Source: Sporobacter sp963675425
Lineage (GTDB): Bacteria > Bacillota > Clostridia > Oscillospirales > Oscillospiraceae
NCBI GenBank assembly: GCA_963675425.1
Contig: OY776214.1
Coordinates: 2,852,001-2,916,000 of the forward strand
Length of the DNA: 64,000 nt
Reading direction: 5' to 3'
Position 1 is the stretch's first letter; each line of letters opens with the position of its first letter. The notes beneath the pieces were generated by a model. The model searched no databases and was not told the DNA's origin. It saw only the letters and a program-made list of their open reading frames with translations. A program made the translations under genes and the position numbers. This document shows positions 7,602 to 16,377 of the stretch, piece by piece.

Positions 7602-9014
7602 ATGATGAAACGAATAACAGCGATGCTTCTGGCGTTTGCGCTGGCGGCCATGTTGTTGACAGCCTCGTCAGCAGCCGGGACGGAAGCGGAGATCATGCTT
7701 GACGGGAAAATGCTTGGCGCCGGCGCGCTCGTCGATGGAACTTCTGTCAGCATGCCCGTCCGTGATGTCTGTAAAGCGTTGGGTTATACGGTCGAATGGT
7801 CGGACAGCGGCGGTGAGCGGAAAGTCACGGTCACAACCGGCTCGGACACCGTTATAATCAATCTGACACGTGAACAGCTTATTGATAACGGCCATACTGT
7901 TACCTCCGGTACGCATACGGGCGGCGGTATCCGGCTAATATCGGGCAGCATCTATATCGATTCGGGTTTGTTTTCCTCGATTTTTCCCGTCAGCGCGGAT
8001 TATGATCCGCAGGTCGGACGGGTGGCGCTTACAAGAATTGCTGAAAACAATGTCACTGTCAGTACGCAAACGCTTACGGCTGAGACAGCGTACTTATCGG
8101 CAGAGCTTCAATATCCGCAGTTAGACGGACTGGCCGATGCCACGGTTCAAGACTCGATCAACGTATCGCTCAGCCGGATTGCAGAGGACACGCTGGCCGA
8201 GGGCCGAAAAAACGCGTTGGATATGGCGGCTTCTGTGCGGGATGGCTATACGGGCGCTGTCGGCAAGTGCGAGACAGCTTTTGACTATAGGGTTACGTAT
8301 AATCAAAACGAGCTGTTCAGTGTGGTGCTGATGGCGTACCAATATGCCGGCGGCGCGCACGGCAGTACGGTGCAAACCGCCTTTACATTTGACCTTAATA
8401 CCGGCACTTTGCTGAAACTGGAAGACCTGCTGGATGAGACGGCCCGGTTCGATGTGTTGGTCAACGCATACATCCGTGCGGAGATTGAACGGCGTGTTGA
8501 GGCCGGGGAGCTCACGGAGTTTGAGTTCTCGCCGTTTTCGGATATTGGAGAAAATCCCGGCTACTATCTGTCGGGCCGCGCTGTCGTCATTTACTTTCAG
8601 CAGTACGAATATTTTCCGTATGCCGCCGGAATTCAGGAATTTGCCGTCCCGTATGAAGAACTGAGCGGTCTGTTCACGGGACCGTATGCTTTTTTGGGCG
8701 GTACAGTCATACGCCTCAAAGATGACCAGACCAATAAGCTTGCCATCGGCGATATCGGGCGCGTCCGGCTTCAGGGAAACCCGTCGACTGGCTACGCCTG
8801 GTATTTAACCGTTTCCGGCGACAGTATGAGGCCGCTGAGCAGTTGGTATGAGCCTTCAAACGGGAACAGCCTCGCCGGCGCCGGCGGGATGTACGTCTGG
8901 AATTTCAAGGCTGTCAGTACCGGCAAGGCCACGCTGACCTTTAAATACTACCGGGAATGGGAAGGCGAGGATACGGCTGAAAAAACGGTTGTCTATCACA
9001 TCGTTGTAATCTAA
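7602..9014 (+). CDS. Secreted protein: stalk domain, DUF4163/DUF3298 and chagasin-like inhibitor domain
   Basis: From the ATG at 7602 (AGGAAAGAAG about eight bases upstream) this encodes about 470 residues. A signal peptide is followed by a copper-amine-oxidase-N-like stalk domain (GTSVSMPVRDVCKALGY). A DUF4163/DUF3298 region as in RsiV and PdaC comes next (YAGGAHGSTVQT, then YFQQYEYFPYAAGIQ). The last 105 residues resemble chagasin/I42 cysteine-peptidase inhibitors, with NPSTGYAW, GAGGMYVW and a YREWE loop in the family order. An upstream start at 7500 would add an unlikely leader before the signal peptide. The next gene is a paralogue of the middle domain. The role is unknown; cell-wall binding plus protease inhibition is an inference. 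Confidence 0.75.
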   Translation: MMKRITAMLLAFALAAMLLTASSAAGTEAEIMLDGKMLGAGALVDGTSVSMPVRDVCKALGYTVEWSDSGGERKVTVTTGSDTVIINLTREQLIDNGHTVTSGTHTGGGIRLISGSIYIDSGLFSSIFPVSADYDPQVGRVALTRIAENNVTVSTQTLTAETAYLSAELQYPQLDGLADATVQDSINVSLSRIAEDTLAEGRKNALDMAASVRDGYTGAVGKCETAFDYRVTYNQNELFSVVLMAYQYAGGAHGSTVQTAFTFDLNTGTLLKLEDLLDETARFDVLVNAYIRAEIERRVEAGELTEFEFSPFSDIGENPGYYLSGRAVVIYFQQYEYFPYAAGIQEFAVPYEELSGLFTGPYAFLGGTVIRLKDDQTNKLAIGDIGRVRLQGNPSTGYAWYLTVSGDSMRPLSSWYEPSNGNSLAGAGGMYVWNFKAVSTGKATLTFKYYREWEGEDTAEKTVVYHIVVI

Positions 9015-9196
9015 ACGCCGTCCCGCGGCACTTTGTAGGATGCGCCGTTTTCAAGCGGTACGCCTTTTAATATTAAGTTAGAAGCAATTGGTGACGATAT
9101 ATATTTTGTTAGGATAACCGTACGTTAAAAGCTTACTTGTTTCCCTTTTTTAATTTTCATTCTTCTTTCGGGCTGCCGTTTTATCGGCATACCGCC

Positions 9197-9224
9197 GCGC
9201 GGACTTTGGTTCGCGCTTTTTTTT
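9197..9224 (+). terminator. Probable terminator after the chagasin-domain gene
   Basis: GCGCG pairs with CGCGC across a ten-base loop and is followed by eight T. The remaining 180 bases after the stop codon show nothing else recognised. Confidence 0.5.
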
Positions 9225-9281
9225 GTATTCAGGAACCAATTGTCGAAAAAAACGTCAGTATATATGTTGTCGAACCGTCTA

Positions 9282-9309
9282 TTGACACTGTCGAATTATG
9301 CTGTATGAT
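9282..9309 (+). promoter_or_regulatory. Promoter of the HEPAAT-repeat lipoprotein gene
   Basis: TTGACA (9282-9287) and TATGAT (9304-9309) are 16 bases apart and 33 bases upstream of the start codon. Confidence 0.7.
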
Positions 9310-9341
9310 TAACGTATGGTCACACAGAAAGAAGGACTCCT

Positions 9342-10472
9342 ATGAAAAAAACGTTTGCGGCTGCCGCTGTGATCCTGATGCTTGTATCGGCTTTATTCGG
9401 CTGTGCCTCTGTGGGTGAATCCGGACCCGATGGACCGGATGATGTGAGCGCGGCGATACCCGATGCAAACGAAACGCCGTCGGTCAGTCCGGTCAGCAGC
9501 AACAGCAACGACAGTGACGATGGTGATGACAAAAATAACAATGACGATGACAGCGATGCCGCTGCAACAAACCACACGGATACCGATGATACGGTCAACG
9601 CATCGGCCTCACCGCACGAAGCGGCAACGACGCACGAAGCGGCAACGACGCACGAACCGGAAACGACGCACGAACCGGCAGCGACGCACGAACCGGCAGC
9701 GACGCACGAACCGGCAGCGACACACGAACCGGCAGCGACACACGAACCGGAAACGACGGACGACGCAGCTGCGACAGACGAACCGGCAGCGGTTTCAACC
9801 GGGCCGGATTACAGCAAGCTGGCCATGGCGGAAGAACCTTATACCTACAGCTCGGACTATGTCGACGTGTCTATAGTGACACCGCGACTGACAGGCCTCC
9901 AGAATGAAACAATCCAAAATGAGATTAACGCTGTTTTCAGCGATTACGCACGTTACGCGCAGTCGGACGTTGAGCCCTATGAAACGGAAAGCCATCAGGA
10001 GCATGACGAAGGCCATGCGGCCGCACCCTATGCCATTAATGTCAGCTTCGATGTCCAGTATTTGAAAGACGGGATTTTAAGTCTCACGCTGGCCGATTAC
10101 CGCTATCTCGGCGGCGCCCACGGCGAGACGACGCTTATAGCTCTCACGTTTAGTTTAACTACGGGTGATCAGCTGAGCTTGGGTGATCTCATGCGGGACA
10201 GCGCTGATTATAAAGGCCTTATCAATAGTGTCATTCACGAGGAGATCGACCGGCGCGTCACAAATGGAGAGCTGTACGAGTTGACACCCTTTGAGGATAT
10301 CGGAAACACCTCGCAATGGTATTTAACGGACGAGGCGCTCGTGCTATATTTCCAGCAGTACGAATACTTTCCATATGCCGCCGGCATCCAGAATTTTGAG
10401 GTGTCCTATCAGCAGCTCGAGGGTTATTTAAACGACTACTATGCCGCGCACCTGATCGAGTCGGCAATTTAA
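9342..10472 (+). CDS. Lipoprotein with HEPAAT repeats and a DUF4163/DUF3298 (RsiV-like) domain
   Basis: This encodes 376 residues. It begins with a lipoprotein signal peptide (ALFGC, Cys near residue 21). A very acidic Asp/Asn linker follows, then eight six-residue units (HEAATT, HEPETT or HEPAAT, residues 92-139), and from about residue 160 an RsiV/PdaC-type DUF4163-DUF3298 region. That region includes YRYLGGAHGET and YFQQYEYFPYAAGIQ, matching the middle of the gene upstream almost word for word. AAGGACTCCT lies directly before the ATG. It probably arose by duplication with the 7602 gene. No sigma factor lies beside it, so an anti-sigma role is not supported; wall or surface binding is more likely. 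Confidence 0.75.
   Translation: MKKTFAAAAVILMLVSALFGCASVGESGPDGPDDVSAAIPDANETPSVSPVSSNSNDSDDGDDKNNNDDDSDAAATNHTDTDDTVNASASPHEAATTHEAATTHEPETTHEPAATHEPAATHEPAATHEPAATHEPETTDDAAATDEPAAVSTGPDYSKLAMAEEPYTYSSDYVDVSIVTPRLTGLQNETIQNEINAVFSDYARYAQSDVEPYETESHQEHDEGHAAAPYAINVSFDVQYLKDGILSLTLADYRYLGGAHGETTLIALTFSLTTGDQLSLGDLMRDSADYKGLINSVIHEEIDRRVTNGELYELTPFEDIGNTSQWYLTDEALVLYFQQYEYFPYAAGIQNFEVSYQQLEGYLNDYYAAHLIESAI
9615..9758 (+). repeat. Eight 18-bp tandem units encoding HEPAAT
   Basis: The in-frame direct repeats have the unit CACGAACCGGCAGCGACG with small variants. They code for the repeat spacer of the lipoprotein. They are coding repeats, not a CRISPR array: there are no unique spacers. Confidence 0.9.
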
Positions 10473-10480
10473 TGATCTCT

Positions 10481-10520
10481 AAAAAATGGCGCGCCGCTTT
10501 TAGCGGCACGCCATTTTTTT
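10481..10520. terminator. Bidirectional terminator between the lipoprotein and cbiZ genes
   Basis: AAAAAATGGCG and GCCGC pair with GCGGC and CGCCATTTTTTT around a TTTTA loop. A/T-runs on both sides serve both convergent transcripts. Confidence 0.85.
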
Positions 10521-10531
10521 AATTCCGATTG

Positions 10532-11578
10532 TTATTTTGCGAGATTGTTCAGGCCCTGGCAATAAGCGTCGAGCATTTGCTGCTGATAAGCATCGGCAGA
10601 AGCCGTTGATGCTTCAAAACCCCTCATACCCATTTTAATAAGGAGCGTTTGAGCGGTGTCCTGCACATCGGCGGGGGATAAAAGGCCCCATGACAGCTGA
10701 TCGAGCAGATGTACGTACAGCGACGTCAATGAGACCATGTCGGCTCGGTTTGAAAGCGCATCCAGTTGGTGACGATCCAGGTCCGGCTTTTCTTTGAGAA
10801 GCTTGTCATAGCTGATGCCGTACCGCCCGATCCTGGAAAAAATATTAAACTGCTGTTTGGGGCTAAGGCCTGTCTGTAAAAATAAAGCTTTTTTAACGGC
10901 CTTCATAACCGTACGCCCGATTAGTTCCCCAAGCTTGGAATGCTTGCCGGCATAGGTCAGCCGAATCGGGGAATCGGGATCGGTGATAATAACTGTTCCG
11001 TCCGTGCCCGAGCCGGTTGCAATGCCGGTGGAATACAGACTGGGGGCTAAAAGTTCCTGCAGAGCGGCCGTTTTGGCTTCCGTGCAGGTGACGAGGGCGC
11101 GTGCCAGAGCGCCCTCGGTCAAATGTGCGTCGATAAACAGCAGGATGTTGATTGTCCCGCCTGTGGAGACCGAGTCACCGTCGCGCTCATGCCAGTCGGC
11201 CGGGTCGCCGGCGCGCCCGCCGTTGACGTCGATGCCGCCAGTGACGACGGCGGTTATCGTCATGTTTTCATAGGTTTCAGCCTCGATGGCCGCGTTTTCC
11301 ATATCGGCCGCCGTCGAAAGGCCGCAGGCATAAGCCGGGTCAAGGCCGAGCTGCCGCGCGATGACGGCCATGTGACCGGCATAGGTCGGCGCTTTTAAAG
11401 GCGTGTCCTTGCGGCCGTTGTCCTTGCAATCGTGATTAAAGACCCACTTAAGATCTTTTTGAAGGCCGCCGTTGATGGCTGAGGTACTCAGAATATCCCG
11501 TCGGCCGGTAAAGCTGACGATGAGCGCCTGATCCCGTCGGACGAGTTGGTCGCCGCTTCGGAACGTATACAGAATCAT
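10532..11578 (-). CDS. Adenosylcobinamide amidohydrolase CbiZ
   Basis: This encodes a 348-residue CbiZ-family protein. It has the family blocks STSAINGG near residue 30, the NHDC region, VTGGIDVNGGRAGDPA near residue 110 and GGTINILLFID. CbiZ cleaves adenosylcobinamide to adenosylcobyric acid, so that salvaged corrinoids can be rebuilt. I place the start at 11578. There the ATG overlaps the TGA of the ABC ATPase gene (ATGA) and has GGAGG eight bases upstream; an alternative start lies at 11599. It is the last gene of the riboswitch-controlled btuF-btuC-btuD-cbiZ unit. The C-terminal 130 residues are an additional helical part. Confidence rests on the motifs plus the B12 context. Confidence 0.88.
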   Translation of the reverse strand: MILYTFRSGDQLVRRDQALIVSFTGRRDILSTSAINGGLQKDLKWVFNHDCKDNGRKDTPLKAPTYAGHMAVIARQLGLDPAYACGLSTAADMENAAIEAETYENMTITAVVTGGIDVNGGRAGDPADWHERDGDSVSTGGTINILLFIDAHLTEGALARALVTCTEAKTAALQELLAPSLYSTGIATGSGTDGTVIITDPDSPIRLTYAGKHSKLGELIGRTVMKAVKKALFLQTGLSPKQQFNIFSRIGRYGISYDKLLKEKPDLDRHQLDALSNRADMVSLTSLYVHLLDQLSWGLLSPADVQDTAQTLLIKMGMRGFEASTASADAYQQQMLDAYCQGLNNLAK

Positions 11579-12345
11579 AACACGTCCTCCGCCGACCATT
11601 GTGAAAGAAGACCGCGCATCCAGCCGCAGACATCCATGGAATAAACCGCGTCAAGGTTTTTAGCCGTCAGTACCTCTCCAGCTTCACCGGAGGAGACGCA
11701 TCGGCCGTGATTCAGCAGCACCGCGTGTGTTCCGTAGGCCTTGGCAAGATTGAGGTCGTGTACAACGGAGATGACGGCACGGCCCGGTTCTTTAAGCCAG
11801 TCATTAATCAGGCCGAATATCTGTTTCTGATAGACGAGATCGAGATGGTTCGTTGGCTCGTCAAGAATGAGCAGCTTAGGGTCCTGCGCTAACAGCTGTG
11901 CGAGAAACGTGCGTTGAAGCTCACCGCCCGAGAGCGTCAATGCCGACTGCTTACGAAACGTTTCCATACCGGTTAAACGAAGCGCGTCCTCGATTTTATG
12001 TTCGTCCTCTTCGCTTTTCCCGGAAAACATACCCCGAGTAAACGCATACCGCCCCAAACGGACGATCTCTTCGACGGAAAACGAATAGCCGACGGCATGC
12101 TTCTGAGTCAATACGCCGAATAGACGCGCTGCTGTTTTCGGCTTCATGTGTGCCACATCCTGTCCGTCAATGAGAACCTTCCCACGGTAGGGCACACCCT
12201 GTGCGATAGAGGATACGAGTGTTGATTTTCCCGCGCCGTTAGGCCCCACGACCATCAGCCATTGCTGCGGACTAACGGTGACGCTCAGGTTATCCAAGAT
12301 GGTCAGGCTTCCGTATGAAACTGTTAGGTTTTTTATTTCCAGCAT
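11575..12345 (-). CDS. Cobalamin/corrinoid ABC transporter ATP-binding protein (BtuD-like)
   Basis: This encodes a 256-residue ABC ATPase of the FecE/BtuD type. The Walker A motif is GPNGAGKST near residue 36, the signature LSGGELQRTFLAQ lies near residue 138, and Walker B with D-loop is LLILDEPTNHLD near residue 160. It powers uptake through the BtuC-like permease encoded just upstream. GGAAGG precedes the ATG. Its stop codon overlaps the cbiZ start, implying translational coupling. Sequence alone cannot separate corrinoid from iron-siderophore use, but the cobalamin riboswitch and cbiZ settle the likely cargo. Confidence 0.9.
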   Translation of the reverse strand: MLEIKNLTVSYGSLTILDNLSVTVSPQQWLMVVGPNGAGKSTLVSSIAQGVPYRGKVLIDGQDVAHMKPKTAARLFGVLTQKHAVGYSFSVEEIVRLGRYAFTRGMFSGKSEEDEHKIEDALRLTGMETFRKQSALTLSGGELQRTFLAQLLAQDPKLLILDEPTNHLDLVYQKQIFGLINDWLKEPGRAVISVVHDLNLAKAYGTHAVLLNHGRCVSSGEAGEVLTAKNLDAVYSMDVCGWMRGLLSQWSAEDVL

Positions 12346-12430
12346 AGCTTATTAACCTTCCAAGCGCCAAAAGCGCATAAAGCTTTTAAAGATAACCTCT
12401 GCCGATGAAGTATTAATGTGATGCATTCCG

Positions 12431-13474
12431 CTACTTCGCCTTTCTCGTCTTATAGAAAATAAAGACGAAAACGAACGCGCCGATAAACGATGTTACGACG
12501 CCGATCGGCAGCTCCCTGGGGTTGAGCAGGACGCGCGCAATCAAATCCGCCAGCATCAGAAATGTCGCGCCGGCAAACAGGGATGCGGGAAGCAGGCGCT
12601 TGTGGTTGGGCCCCACGAGCATGCGTGTCATATGCGGTACCACCAGTCCCACAAAACCGATCGTCCCGCCAATGGAGACGCACACGCCCACCATGGCCGA
12701 CACCGCGATCAGAATGATGTATTTTGATCGCTTGACGTTGACACCGATGTGCCGGGCGTTGTCCTCGCCGATGGCAAAAGCGTTGAGTTCCCGGGCGTAG
12801 AACATAATAACCGTCCCGAATACGGCCAGTACAATGAGCAGCGTTAGCACATCATTAAACTTGGCGGCGCTCAACGATCCCATCAGCCAGAAGACAATGG
12901 AATGGACCTTGTCACCGGCAAACGTTAGGATAAGGCTTAAAATACTGCTGGCAAACATGGTGAAGATCATACCGATGAGGATGATGGTATTCGTCGAGAG
13001 CGAGTAATCAATTTTGTAGGCCAGTCCCAGAATTAACACCAGCGAACAAAACGCGAAGAGCATCGCCGTGATCATCGTCCCGGCGTTACCGATGCCCGGC
13101 AGGGTAAACCCGAAGGCAATGGAGAGGGCGGCGCCCACCCCAGCCCCCGACGACACGCCTATGTTGGAAGGAGCGGCCAGCGGATTGCGCAGCAGACCCT
13201 GTATGGCCGCGCCGCACAGCGAGAGGGTTGCGCCGGTGAGCGCCACAGCCAGAACGCGCGGCAGACGGACAAAGACGATAACGGACTGTGCAATGCCCTG
13301 GGGAATCGGAAGTCCGAATATCGTGTTCCAGATAGCCGTCAATGTATCTTTTACGGGTATATTGACGCTTCCCACGCATACACATAAAATCATCGTTACG
13401 AGCATGGCGGCGATAAACAGCAGATATTCAATTGGGCGGAAGCCCTCAGACCGTTGTTTCAGTTTCAAATGCAC
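12431..13474 (-). CDS. Cobalamin/corrinoid ABC transporter permease (BtuC/FecCD family)
   Basis: This encodes 347 residues with about ten membrane segments and the FecCD-family blocks LPRVLAVALTGATLSLCGAAIQ near residue 68, GVSSGAGVGAALSI near residue 103 and PHMTRMLVGPNHKRLLPAS near residue 275. It forms the membrane channel of the importer. The start is a GTG preceded by a weak G-rich site. It lies between the binding protein (downstream end at 13563) and the ATPase, in the usual order. The substrate assignment comes from the riboswitch and cbiZ context. Confidence 0.9.
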   Translation of the reverse strand: MHLKLKQRSEGFRPIEYLLFIAAMLVTMILCVCVGSVNIPVKDTLTAIWNTIFGLPIPQGIAQSVIVFVRLPRVLAVALTGATLSLCGAAIQGLLRNPLAAPSNIGVSSGAGVGAALSIAFGFTLPGIGNAGTMITAMLFAFCSLVLILGLAYKIDYSLSTNTIILIGMIFTMFASSILSLILTFAGDKVHSIVFWLMGSLSAAKFNDVLTLLIVLAVFGTVIMFYARELNAFAIGEDNARHIGVNVKRSKYIILIAVSAMVGVCVSIGGTIGFVGLVVPHMTRMLVGPNHKRLLPASLFAGATFLMLADLIARVLLNPRELPIGVVTSFIGAFVFVFIFYKTRKAK

Positions 13475-13562
13475 CCCAACTTACCCATTTTAGTTTTGAG
13501 TACGGGGACGCTGTGCGCCCCCGTACCTTCAGATACGACAAATCAATTATAACACGGAATGC

Positions 13563-14489
13563 TTACGCGCCATAGATAAAATTGTACAGCTCCTGCGCCG
13601 CATCCGCCAGACGCGGACCGGGGCGGGTGATGGTGTTGGAGTCGGCGTTTAAAACGTTGCCGTTAACGATGGCAGTGATGTTTTCCCAGCCGGCACGGCC
13701 CTTGACCTCCGCAACGGGATCTGGCGCGCCTTCGTAGGACATGGTCGTGGTGACGATATAATCGGGATTACGATCTATAACCTGCTCCTCGCTGACCTGC
13801 TGCCAGCCTTCGATGTCGCTGAAAACATTCGTCAAACCAAGCATGGCTGCCAGTTCATCCATAAATGTTCCGCTGCCGGCTGTCCACAGTCCGTATTCCA
13901 GCGGGGAGACCTCGAAATAAATGGTTTTGCCGCTTTCGTCGTCGCTGACCTTGCTCTTTATATCGTCAAACGTGGCTTGCATGTCGTCAATAACGCTTTG
14001 TGCTTCGGCAGATTTGCCGGTGACGGCGCCAATCAATGTAATGGCCTCAAAGGTGCCGGCAATATCGGTGGCTTCCGATGCCACAACCCTGATGCCCGCG
14101 GCCTCCAGGGATTCTATATGCTCCGTTGTCTGAGCCATCGTGCTCATCAGGACGACATCGGGGCTGAGCGCAATGATCTGCTCAATGTTGGTCTCGCTGC
14201 CGGATTCCACAGCGGGGACATCGAGGACCTCGGCCGGGTAGTCGCAGTATTCACCCCGCCCGACGAGCATGTCGCCCGCACCGATGGCATAGAGAATCTC
14301 GCAGTCGGAAGCCGTGAGGGCGACGATCTTCTCAGCCGGTTTGTCAAGCGTGATGTCGCGGCCGGTCATATCCGTCACGGTGATCCCGGTGTCAGACGGT
14401 GAGGCCGATGCGTCCGAGCCATTCTGAGCGCATCCGGCGATGGTAAAGACCATCAGCAGGGCCAGAAGCAAAGCGGTTATTTTTTTCAT
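13563..14489 (-). CDS. Cobalamin/corrinoid-binding lipoprotein (BtuF/FepB family)
   Basis: The ATG at 14487-14489 is preferred because AAAGGAG lies about nine bases upstream and it begins a clean lipoprotein signal (VFTIAGC, Cys at residue 19). Longer versions would run into the riboswitch terminator. The 308-residue product is a class III periplasmic-binding-type lipoprotein with DMTGRDITLDKPAEKIVAL and EQIIALSPDVVL, typical of BtuF/FhuD proteins. It captures the corrinoid outside the cell. It is the first gene after the cobalamin riboswitch and its terminator. Confidence 0.9.
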   Translation of the reverse strand: MKKITALLLALLMVFTIAGCAQNGSDASASPSDTGITVTDMTGRDITLDKPAEKIVALTASDCEILYAIGAGDMLVGRGEYCDYPAEVLDVPAVESGSETNIEQIIALSPDVVLMSTMAQTTEHIESLEAAGIRVVASEATDIAGTFEAITLIGAVTGKSAEAQSVIDDMQATFDDIKSKVSDDESGKTIYFEVSPLEYGLWTAGSGTFMDELAAMLGLTNVFSDIEGWQQVSEEQVIDRNPDYIVTTTMSYEGAPDPVAEVKGRAGWENITAIVNGNVLNADSNTITRPGPRLADAAQELYNFIYGA

Positions 14490-14538
14490 TTTGTATTCTC
14501 CTTTCAATTCTGACAATGAATAGGGTGATAAGGAGCAC

Positions 14539-14571
14539 AAAAAAGCTGCCCCCCAAAGTTTGAGGCGCAAC
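14539..14571 (-). terminator. Intrinsic terminator of the cobalamin riboswitch
   Basis: On the minus strand GTTGCGCCTC pairs with GGGGGGCAGC (one mismatch, some wobble) around a seven-base loop and is followed by six T. It lies between the aptamer and btuF, so the switch probably works by premature termination. Confidence 0.8.
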
Positions 14572-14609
14572 CAGAACATACATAGTCAACTATGCATAGC
14601 TTATCCCAA

Positions 14610-14792
14610 ACCCAGGGTATCCATGTGTAAACAGGTTTCCCGACTTAGCTTCATCCTACTTGGGCGCCTTCCCATCCTAAAGACAGTGGCCTGCTGCCCG
14701 TTTGTCAGCTTCACGGTTACTGGGATAGTCCGGAATTTTCATCCGCGTTCCCTTGGCAAAATCCTTGCCAGCACAGTGGTGCATTAACACAC
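14610..14792 (-). ncRNA. Cobalamin riboswitch
   Basis: Read on the minus strand, the region contains the conserved blocks of the B12 aptamer in order: AAGGGAA, a GGATGAAAATTCC element near the usual GGTGAAAATCC position, the B12-box GGCCACTG, GGATGGGAAGGCG and finally GGGAAACCTG. It lies between a promoter at 14811-14839 and btuF, with a terminator in between. When adenosylcobalamin is bound, downstream transcription should stop. The precise ends are approximate. Confidence 0.93.
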
Positions 14793-14810
14793 GCTATTCA
14801 TTTTGTCGTC

Positions 14811-14839
14811 ATTTTAGCATAACGGACCGGCGTCGTCAA
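14811..14839 (-). promoter_or_regulatory. Promoter of the cobalamin uptake operon
   Basis: On the minus strand TTGACG (14834-14839) and TAAAAT (14811-14816) are 17 bases apart. Transcription would start near 14804, just ahead of the aptamer. Confidence 0.75.
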
Positions 14840-14934
14840 TCAATTTGTTTTCAGGGCTGGCAAAACACCAGCCGCGTTACGCGAGAGTTAAACATGCCTT
14901 GATTGCAGCAATAAAAAAGAAAAGAGATGATGTT

Positions 14935-16203
14935 ATGAAATACAAAGCAGAAGTTTTTGATAAGGTTCAATACCTGTATGAAGTGACAAAATTTACGGAT
15001 CATCAGCTTCATTGTGTGATTCGCTTTAATGGTAAATTGAACGAGGAAGCATTGAGAAGCTCGATTGTGATGCTCCTGCATGTTGTGCCGATTTTAGCGT
15101 GTGTCTATCAGCACAATAACGGCAATGATTTTTGGGAAAGCACCAATCCGTCCCGTTTTGAACATACGCTTCTCGTTGTGCAGGATGCAGATGCGTTTGA
15201 ACATTTTACAACCTCAAAAATTGATGAGTCTGCCGAACCGCAGATAAAGGCTTGCCTGTATCAATCCGATAAAGACGCACTTTCCATTATTATCAATCAC
15301 ATGGTATGCGACGCCGCAGGATTTAAGCAGTGTCTATATTTGTTGTCCGACCTTTATTCCCAGCTGATAAAAGACCCCGCATATTTGCCGGATTTTAAAA
15401 TCGAAGGTGACCGCAGCTTTCAAACAATTATAAAACAGATTCCTTTTTGGATCCGAATAAAATCTTTGCTGTTTCAAAACAGCGAAAGCAATCAGGCCAG
15501 TAAAAGCGTATTCCCGTTGGGCGGGGATACAAATGATTTTCCGTTTATAGTAACGCGCGAAATCGAGCCGGCAAAGTTTGCGCTGATAAAGGCTTACTGT
15601 AAAAAGAATAATGTGACGATAAATGATGTGTTTCTTGCTGCTTATTACCGGGCGCTTATACAAAAATTAAAGGTGGATGGTCAAACGCTGCATATACCGA
15701 TTATGGTGGATATGCGAAGATACCTGAAAAATAAGGAATTCAATGCGCTCACGAACCTGTCCTCCACACATATCACACACGCACCGGTAAACGTTTCTGA
15801 AAGCTTTGATGAAACGGTTACAAAAATAAACAGGGAGACAACAATAAAAAAATCTACGGATATTGGCATGAATGTATTTGTAAAACTCAGCCTTGCTTTT
15901 CAACTGCCAAATAAAATATTAAGCTACAAACTAATCAAGGCTTCTTTAAAAAACCCACTCATTTGCATGACAAATGTTGGAATCATTGATGATAAACAGC
16001 TTCGTTTCAGAGGAAGCGAAATAGCGAACGCCTATGTTTGCAGTTCAATCAAGTACCGTCCGCATTTTCAAGTGGCTTTAAGCAGTTTTTCCGATACGCT
16101 GACGATCAGCAGCAACTTATACGGCAGTCAGCAGGACCGTGATACGATTACCCATTTTCTTTCAATGGTTGAAAATGAACTTCCAATTAATAATGCGGTG
16201 TGA
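14935..16203 (+). CDS. Condensation-domain-like acyltransferase (alcohol acetyltransferase type)
   Basis: From the ATG at 14935 this encodes 422 residues. The protein resembles the CoA-dependent acyltransferase superfamily that includes NRPS condensation domains, PapA and alcohol acetyltransferases. The active-site motif is NHMVCDAAG near residue 121, a variant of HHxxxDG with the first His replaced by Asn. A second family block is MVDMRRYL near residue 256. The product of the reaction is unknown. The gene is visibly more AT-rich than its neighbours and stands alone, which suggests acquisition. It may esterify or amidate a lipid or a small metabolite. No carrier protein is nearby. Confidence 0.7.
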   Translation: MKYKAEVFDKVQYLYEVTKFTDHQLHCVIRFNGKLNEEALRSSIVMLLHVVPILACVYQHNNGNDFWESTNPSRFEHTLLVVQDADAFEHFTTSKIDESAEPQIKACLYQSDKDALSIIINHMVCDAAGFKQCLYLLSDLYSQLIKDPAYLPDFKIEGDRSFQTIIKQIPFWIRIKSLLFQNSESNQASKSVFPLGGDTNDFPFIVTREIEPAKFALIKAYCKKNNVTINDVFLAAYYRALIQKLKVDGQTLHIPIMVDMRRYLKNKEFNALTNLSSTHITHAPVNVSESFDETVTKINRETTIKKSTDIGMNVFVKLSLAFQLPNKILSYKLIKASLKNPLICMTNVGIIDDKQLRFRGSEIANAYVCSSIKYRPHFQVALSSFSDTLTISSNLYGSQQDRDTITHFLSMVENELPINNAV

Positions 16204-16261
16204 TCACGAAAAGCGTCGCTTTGTGAGCGCCTCAACGCGAAAACGCCATGCTGTCGACAGT

Positions 16262-16288
16262 TTAAAAGCCGCTTTAAGCGGCTTTTTG
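16262..16288 (+). terminator. Terminator after the acyltransferase gene
   Basis: AAAAGCCGC pairs with GCGGCTTTTT around a short loop. It sits between TGTCGACAG and CTGACAG-like arms and may belong to the same palindrome family as 4861-4894. Confidence 0.7.
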
Positions 16289-16377
16289 ACAGTCTGTATA
16301 ACACTTACTTGCTTTTAAAGAGGACTTTACCACATTCCAACAGTATATTTTTAGATATAAAAATGTTAAAATAAATA

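Noticed and set aside
9615..9758. 18-base direct repeats resembling a repeat array
   Set aside because: They are in-frame units of a lipoprotein linker with no spacers.
9342..10472. Anti-sigma factor RsiV
   Set aside because: Only the external DUF4163/DUF3298 part is present; there is no cytoplasmic anti-sigma domain and no adjacent sigma gene.
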